Shown here: positions 59,345-64,000 of the stretch, piece by piece
Position numbering within the stretch: position 1 is the stretch's first letter
Layout: each line of letters begins with the position of its first letter
Origin: Sphingobium sp. SCG-1
GTDB lineage: Bacteria; Pseudomonadota; Alphaproteobacteria; Sphingomonadales; Sphingomonadaceae
Reading direction: 5' to 3'
Assembly (NCBI RefSeq): GCF_002953135.1
Contig: NZ_CP026372.1
Coordinates: forward strand, 124,001-188,000
DNA length: 64,000 bases
Made by a program: the position numbers and the translations under genes
Notes under the pieces: generated by a model
Database searches by the model: none
What the model saw: only the letters and a program-made list of their open reading frames with translations
Told to the model about the DNA's origin: nothing

Positions 59345-59824
59345 ATGAGCGACACGCTTCCTGATAGCCTGATTCCCTACGACGAGATCGTGCAGGAAGC
59401 CCTACGCGCCGTGGTCGGCCGGGTGCTGGGCGAAGTGGAGCGCTCGGGCGGCCTGCCCGGCGGCCATCATTTCTACATCACCTTCAAGACGCAGGCAGCG
59501 GGCGTCGAAATCCCGCGCGTGCTGGTCGAACGCTTTCCCGACGAGATGACTATCGTTCTCCAGAATAAGTTCTGGGATCTGAAAGTCGGTCCCACGGGTT
59601 TCGAAGTCAGCCTGACGTTCAACCAGATCGCCTCGCATCTGGTGATCCCCTTCGCAGCGATCAGCGCGTTCGTCGATCCAGCCGTCAACTTCGCACTCCA
59701 GTTCCAGGTGCAGGATCAGGGCGACGATTTGCAGATGCACGAAGCAGCCGAGAATGACGGCCCGGTCGTCACAGCGGAAGACGGTTCCAATGTCGTCACC
59801 GTGGATTTCGGCAAGAAGAAATAG
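59345..59824 (+). CDS. SspB-family ClpXP adaptor
   Basis: 159 residues, the alphaproteobacterial SspB type. PYDEIVQEALRAVVGRVLGEVE, GHHFYITFKT and WDLKVGPTGFEVSLTFN match the substrate-binding fold, and the acidic/Gln-rich C-terminal part ends VDFGKKK, resembling the ClpX-binding tail. Delivers ssrA-tagged proteins to ClpXP in relatives. GGAAGAAG precedes the ATG. Divergent from hisB with a 97-base gap. Confidence 0.88.
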   Translation: MSDTLPDSLIPYDEIVQEALRAVVGRVLGEVERSGGLPGGHHFYITFKTQAAGVEIPRVLVERFPDEMTIVLQNKFWDLKVGPTGFEVSLTFNQIASHLVIPFAAISAFVDPAVNFALQFQVQDQGDDLQMHEAAENDGPVVTAEDGSNVVTVDFGKKK

Positions 59825-59887
59825 GACTGGTTTAGGAGCGGCTCGCTTCCCACATTCGCGCTAACCTGTTCATAGGAGCGCGCCGCA

Positions 59888-61270
59888 ATGACCACTCGCA
59901 GCGAAACCGACAGCATCGGGGCAATAGATGTGCCCAACGACGCTTATTGGGGCGCGCAGACGCAGCGCAGTATCGAGAATTTCCCCTTTGGCGCGATGGA
60001 GCGCATGCCCATCGGCATCATCCACGCCCTCGCCATCGTGAAGCAGGCCGCAGCCCGGGTGAACCGCACGCACGACCTGGACGCTGTAATCGCCGACGCG
60101 ATCGAAACCGCCGCAGCCGAAGTCGTCGCGGGGAGGCATGACGATCAGTTCCCGCTCGTCATCTGGCAGACGGGCAGCGGCACGCAGTCGAACATGAACG
60201 TCAATGAAGTGATCGCGGGGCGCGCGAACGAGGCGCTGACCGGTAAGCGCGGCGGCAAGGTGCCGGTCCACCCCAACGATCACGTCAACATGAGCCAATC
60301 GTCAAACGACAGCTTCCCGACCGCGCTGCACATCGCCGTTGCGCGCGCTGTCACGACTTCCCTGTTCCCCGCTCTGGATCGCTTGCATCAGGCGTTGGAG
60401 GCCAAATCCGCCGAGTGGCAGCATATCGTCAAGATCGGCCGCACACATTTGCAGGATGCGACGCCGCTTACTCTGGGACAAGAGTTCTCGGGCTATGCGC
60501 ATCAGCTCTATCGGTGCCGCGCACGGGTCGAGCCGGCGGTGATGCACGGCATGATGGCACTGGCGCAGGGCGGCACCGCCGTCGGCACCGGCCTCAATGC
60601 GCCGGAAGGTTTTGGCGAAGCCATTGCGGCGGAGATCGCGGCGCTCACCGGTCTGCCCTTCCGCACCGCCGAGAATAAGTTCGAGGCCTTGGCGTCCAAC
60701 GATCCGCTCGTGCACCTCTCCGGCACGCTCAACACGCTGGCCGTGGCATTGACGAAGATCGCGAACGATATCCGCCTGCTAGGATCGGGGCCGCGCTCCG
60801 GCCTTGGCGAGCTTGACCTGCCTGCCAATGAGCCGGGCAGCTCGATCATGCCGGGCAAGGTCAACCCGACGCAGAACGAGATGCTGACGATGGTCGCGGC
60901 GCAAGTCATCGGCAATCATCAGGCGGTAACGGTCGGCGGGATGCAGGGGCATCTCGAACTCAATGTGTTCAAGCCGCTCATCGGTGCCAATGTCCTCCGC
61001 TCGATCCACTTGCTCGCCGTCGGCATGGACAGCTTTGCCGAGCGCGCCGTCGAGGGGCTTAAGGCGAACGAATCGCGCATCGCGGAGCTGGTGGACCGCT
61101 CGCTGATGCTGGTGACGGCACTCGCGCCCGAAATCGGCTATGACAATGCCGCGAAGATTGCCAAGCACGCGCATCAGACTGGGCAGACGCTCAAGGAAGC
61201 CGGTCTCGCGCTGGGGCTGGTCGATGAAGCGACGTTCGACAGGCTGGTCAGGCCTGCGGACATGGTGTGA
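59888..61270 (+). CDS. fumC: Class II fumarate hydratase
   Basis: Iron-independent fumarase of 460 residues converting fumarate to malate. Signature GSSIMPGKVNPTQNEM near residue 320, TGSGTQSNMNVNEV and the SQSSNDSFPTA segment are intact. AGGAGCGC precedes the ATG. 63 bases after sspB on the same strand. Confidence 0.97.
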   Translation: MTTRSETDSIGAIDVPNDAYWGAQTQRSIENFPFGAMERMPIGIIHALAIVKQAAARVNRTHDLDAVIADAIETAAAEVVAGRHDDQFPLVIWQTGSGTQSNMNVNEVIAGRANEALTGKRGGKVPVHPNDHVNMSQSSNDSFPTALHIAVARAVTTSLFPALDRLHQALEAKSAEWQHIVKIGRTHLQDATPLTLGQEFSGYAHQLYRCRARVEPAVMHGMMALAQGGTAVGTGLNAPEGFGEAIAAEIAALTGLPFRTAENKFEALASNDPLVHLSGTLNTLAVALTKIANDIRLLGSGPRSGLGELDLPANEPGSSIMPGKVNPTQNEMLTMVAAQVIGNHQAVTVGGMQGHLELNVFKPLIGANVLRSIHLLAVGMDSFAERAVEGLKANESRIAELVDRSLMLVTALAPEIGYDNAAKIAKHAHQTGQTLKEAGLALGLVDEATFDRLVRPADMV

Positions 61271-61339
61271 TTACACCGGCCACGGAACCGGGAACATGCC
61301 GGAAACATTATACATGTCAGCAACAGGGAAAGAACACGC

Positions 61340-61696
61340 ATGGGCATCTTCACCAAGGCCGCCGCAACGATCATCGGCACGCGCATAGCCGCCGATACAG
61401 GCAAATCGGGATTTCTGGGCGTGGCCGCAGGGATGCTTGCCACGCGCGTGATCGCCCGTTCGCCTATTGGCGCGCTGCTGGTTGGAGGAACCTATGTCGC
61501 GCATAAGCTGCTCCAGAAGAAGCGAGAAGTCGATGCGCTTGGTCCCCATGGCGCGGCGGTCAAGGACGGACTTGCGACGCCCAGCGTCACCTTATTGCCC
61601 GAAAGTGAACCGACCGGCGAGGCTCCCGCCATCGTCAATTCCGATGGCTCACCCATGGAAAAGGGGCGACGCAAGAAAGCGCAACCGGCCCCATGA
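61340..61696 (+). CDS. Small hydrophobic protein of unknown function
   Basis: 118 residues. The first ~60 are Gly/Ala-rich and hydrophobic (FLGVAAGMLATRVIARSP; IGALLVGGTYVAHKLL), which could form one or two membrane hairpins; the rest is polar with a basic end (GRRKKAQPAP). Lies between fumC and gmk, 69 bases after fumC. I do not recognise it. Confidence 0.55.
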   Translation: MGIFTKAAATIIGTRIAADTGKSGFLGVAAGMLATRVIARSPIGALLVGGTYVAHKLLQKKREVDALGPHGAAVKDGLATPSVTLLPESEPTGEAPAIVNSDGSPMEKGRRKKAQPAP

Positions 61697-61754
61697 ACTG
61701 AGTTTCGCGTTACACGAACATTGACGTAACCGCGCGTCCGCGTCAGTAGCAGAC

Positions 61755-62435
61755 ATGCCTGATACTGCACGACCCGACCGCGCCAACGATCCCCATGGCT
61801 TCAAGCGCCGCGGCGTTTTGTTCGTGCTGTCCTCACCATCGGGCGCGGGCAAGTCCACAATCGCGCGGAAACTTCTTGCCGCCGATCCCACCCTCGTCAT
61901 GTCGGTATCGGCCACCACCCGCCCGATCCGTCCGGGCGAAGTCGATGGCAAGGATTATCACTTCGTCGATCTGCCTGAATTCAAGCAGATGGTGGCGGAT
62001 CACGAATTCCTGGAATGGGCGCATGTCTTCGGCCATCGCTACGGCACGCCTCGCGCGCCGGTTGAGGCGCTGTTGAAGGCCGGGCGCGACGTGCTGTTCG
62101 ATATCGACTGGCAGGGCGCGCAGCAACTCTACCAGATCGCGGGCGGCGATGTCGTGCGCGTGTTCATCCTGCCCCCTTCGATCGAGGAACTGGAGCGGCG
62201 GTTGCGTGGCCGTGCCACCGACAGCAACGAAGTCATCGAAGGCCGAATGAGCCGCGCCGCCGGAGAAATCGCGCATTGGGATGGCTATGATTATGTGCTG
62301 TGCAATGATGACGCCGATGCCTGCTTCGAGAAGGTGCGCACCATATTGGATGCGGAGCGCATGAAGCGCAGCCGTCAGACCGGCCTCATCGGTTTCATCC
62401 GAAAGCTGGGCAAGGCGACCGGCGAGGTCGACTGA
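61755..62435 (+). CDS. gmk: Guanylate kinase
   Basis: Essential nucleotide kinase phosphorylating GMP to GDP, 226 residues. P-loop SPSGAGKST is at 27-35; the GMP-binding YTTRPIRPGE-type motif reads TTRPIRPGEVDGKDYHF and DIDWQGAQQL follows. The N-terminal ~20 residues (MPDTARPDRANDPHGFKRR) exceed the usual family length and may start later. Weak ribosome site. Confidence 0.95.
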   Translation: MPDTARPDRANDPHGFKRRGVLFVLSSPSGAGKSTIARKLLAADPTLVMSVSATTRPIRPGEVDGKDYHFVDLPEFKQMVADHEFLEWAHVFGHRYGTPRAPVEALLKAGRDVLFDIDWQGAQQLYQIAGGDVVRVFILPPSIEELERRLRGRATDSNEVIEGRMSRAAGEIAHWDGYDYVLCNDDADACFEKVRTILDAERMKRSRQTGLIGFIRKLGKATGEVD

Positions 62436-62543
62436 GTTTCCGGCTCAGGCCGTTCGTGATACGTTGTTCCAGCACCGTCACGGATAAAAGCGCGGAACTG
62501 GGCGTTCCTGCATAGCCGCTGATGGCAACAGGAGGGATTCGCC

Positions 62544-63179
62544 ATGTTCCGTACATTGATCGGGGGCCTGCTGGGCGGCCTCGCGCTGTTCCTGACGGGC
62601 TTCGTCTTCTGGGGCACGCCACTGGCGAACATCGCCTATACGTCCGCCGATCCGCTGGCGAGCACCAATCTGCAAGCCACGCTGGCGCAGACGCTGACGC
62701 CGACCGGGACCGGCGTTTATCTCATCCCCTCCACCACGACGAGCGAAGGCACGATCCTGTATGGCAAAGGCCCGATCGCGCAGGTGTTGTTCAATACGCA
62801 GGGTTATCCGTCGCTCGACACGAATGCGCTGATCGGTGGGCTGATCCTTGCGCTGGTCGTCGGAGTCGTCATCGCGCTGGCGCTGCGTCTCGTTTCCAGT
62901 GACGGCGCCACACGCGTTCGCGCCATTGTGGCCTTTGCGGTTGGGGCAGTCCTATGGATGCACATCGGGCAGCCGGTGTTCAACCACGCCCCTTGGGGCT
63001 ACTTCATCTATTTGGCATTGAGCGACTTTATCGGGTTGGTGCTGGCGGGCGTCATAGCCTCCAAGCTGATGCCCGACGTCAAAACCGTGCTCGCGGAACC
63101 TGTTGCCACGCGGCATGACCCAGTGACGGACGACAGCTTTGGATCGCCGCTACGGTCGGACAGCGACCACCTGCCCTGA
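62544..63179 (+). CDS. Conserved membrane protein of unknown function
   Basis: 211 residues with a hydrophobic N-terminus (LIGGLLGGLALFLTGFVFWG, likely anchor) and three more segments after residue ~95 (IGGLILALVVGVVIALAL, AIVAFAVGAVLWMHIG and FIGLVLAGVIASKL), plus a periplasmic-looking Thr-rich stretch between. Strong ribosome site CAGGAGGG. Independent transcription unit. Function unknown. Confidence 0.75.
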   Translation: MFRTLIGGLLGGLALFLTGFVFWGTPLANIAYTSADPLASTNLQATLAQTLTPTGTGVYLIPSTTTSEGTILYGKGPIAQVLFNTQGYPSLDTNALIGGLILALVVGVVIALALRLVSSDGATRVRAIVAFAVGAVLWMHIGQPVFNHAPWGYFIYLALSDFIGLVLAGVIASKLMPDVKTVLAEPVATRHDPVTDDSFGSPLRSDSDHLP

Positions 63180-63203
63180 CGGCAGGTGGTCGCAGCCTTC
63201 CGG

Positions 63204-63953
63204 TTACTTCGCTGGAGCCGCCGCAGGCGCACCGCTCAAAGCCTGCGCCGAAGGCTTGTTGACGGCATCCACCGATCCATCGGCCAGCATCGCCTTGGAC
63301 ATGGTGACAGCTTCTTCCTTTACTTTCGGATCATCGCTGGTCTGACTTGAGCCGATGAGCGCGCTCAGCAGCAGGTTCTTCGCGATCGGATCCGCTGCCT
63401 GTTCGGTGGCGGACTTGCGCGCCAAAGTCAGCGCCTCGGCATAGAGCGGAGCCGCGCCAGCCTTGTCTTGCTTCGTCAGCTTGGCATTGCCCGACTGGAC
63501 GAGGATACCGGCCAGGATGTTACGGCTGGTCGCGTCGGTTGGCTTGGCGGCGACGACCTTGCGCCAATGCGGCACGCTTTCGTCATAATAAGCGAGCGTC
63601 TTGTCCAACTGCTGCTGCGCACCTGCTGCGGCGGCGGCGGCGTAGAGCGCATTGGCAAGGAAGTTCACATTGTCGATGTTGGCGGGCTGGGTCTGCACGG
63701 CAGTACGGATCGCGGGCAATGCGGCTTCATATTTGGCAAGCGCACCGGCATTGTCGCCGCCCTGCTGCGCTGTCTGTCCGGCGGTGAAGTCGGTCACTGC
63801 CTGATTGAAGGCGGCGACCTGCGCCTGCGACATCTGACCAGCGGCTGGTGCCGTGCCAGCGGGCGCGGCGGGCGCCGCAGGCGCAGCCGCGTCCTGGCCA
63901 AAAGCAGGCGCGGTCGTCATCATCATCAGGGCGATAAGGGTGGTTCGGGTCAA
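63204..63953 (-). CDS. TPR-containing periplasmic protein
   Basis: 249 residues beginning with TTG at 63953 (AGGAG 8 bases upstream). The N-terminus MTRTTLIALMMMTTAPAFGQD is a signal peptide cut after AFG. An Ala/Pro-rich linker (about 20-38) precedes Ala-rich helical repeats resembling TPRs (AGALAKYEAALPAIR and KAGAAPLYAEALTLARK are the clearest), then an Ala/Pro tail. Likely a periplasmic scaffold; partner unknown. Converges with the membrane protein gene, 24 bases apart. Confidence 0.75.
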   Translation of the reverse strand: MTRTTLIALMMMTTAPAFGQDAAAPAAPAAPAGTAPAAGQMSQAQVAAFNQAVTDFTAGQTAQQGGDNAGALAKYEAALPAIRTAVQTQPANIDNVNFLANALYAAAAAAGAQQQLDKTLAYYDESVPHWRKVVAAKPTDATSRNILAGILVQSGNAKLTKQDKAGAAPLYAEALTLARKSATEQAADPIAKNLLLSALIGSSQTSDDPKVKEEAVTMSKAMLADGSVDAVNKPSAQALSGAPAAAPAK

Positions 63954-64000
63954 GGGCTCTGTCTCCTAAAGGGGCGCATACGCACCCGCTTGGGGTCAGG

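Noticed and set aside
1..64000. rRNA, tRNA, CRISPR arrays, prophage or insertion sequences
   Set aside because: No repeated spacers, no transposase or integrase motifs, no cloverleaf or rRNA-like stretches seen in the intergenic gaps I read; very short gaps make missed tRNAs unlikely but not impossible.

Overview
The window looks like ordinary chromosome from a GC-rich alphaproteobacterium, most likely a sphingomonad (Sphingobium, Sphingomonas or Novosphingobium type). The reasons are the protein set: a COQ9-type ubiquinone protein, an alphaproteobacterial SspB, a RibB-RibX fusion, a short second-type GluRS and a DUF2585 remnant, together with sphingomonad-style short palindromic repeats (CCTGAGCCTGTCGAAGG type) and CTATAT/TATAGG-like promoters. 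I see no rRNA, tRNA, CRISPR array, prophage or insertion sequence.

Layout. 1-5.0 kb (minus strand): a type I secretion locus with an RTX protein carrying a GH12-type glucanase domain, an ABC exporter and the start of an HlyD-like adaptor. The RTX gene is split near its 3' end by a one-base deficit in a G6 tract. 5.3-10.7 kb: threonine aldolase, a DMT transporter, an SDR protein and aminopeptidase N. 10.7-14.3 kb (minus): a complete Mla-type lipid transport operon (STAS-permease, ATPase, MCE protein, lipoprotein). 14.4-18.3 kb (plus): a HAD hydrolase, a MarR regulator coupled to an MFS transporter, and a Tat-exported class V aminotransferase. 18.2-25.2 kb (minus): a trans-sulfuration enzyme, pgeF, a MidA-like methyltransferase, lgt, ssb and feoAB. 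25.2-26.8 kb: COQ9 and a second DMT transporter. 26.9-28.0 kb: an Old Yellow Enzyme.

28.0-31.5 kb (minus) is a full riboflavin operon (ribD, ribE, HTH-ribBX, ribH), behind a small membrane protein and a TonB protein. gyrB follows, then a divergent lipoprotein, a REP-like element, prfC, an aldose epimerase, pheT, pheS, a LysE transporter and rplT-rpmI (to 43.6 kb). 43.8-48.5 kb holds an AsmA protein, hisN, a VOC protein, a small membrane protein and prs. 48.6-51.8 kb (plus) is a coupled nadE, small membrane protein, gltX set. A DUF2585 pseudogene with two frameshifts lies at about 52 kb, followed by a Bcr/CflA exporter and an amino acid permease. 55.5-59.2 kb (minus) is the histidine cluster hisB-yciI-like-hisH-hisA-hisF-hisE-HIT, tightly overlapped by ATGA/GTGA junctions. 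59.3-64.0 kb: sspB, fumC, a small hydrophobic protein, gmk, a membrane protein and a TPR protein.

Most of the window is housekeeping and biosynthesis. The points that repay a second look are the RTX-GH12 protein and its broken reading frame, the regulator-like HTH fused to the RibB enzyme, the doubly frameshifted DUF2585 gene, a start-codon-sequestering hairpin before the aminotransferase, a palindrome over the marR start, and a plus-strand terminator with no gene upstream of it near 32.1 kb (candidate small RNA). I did not identify a convincingly new multi-gene system.
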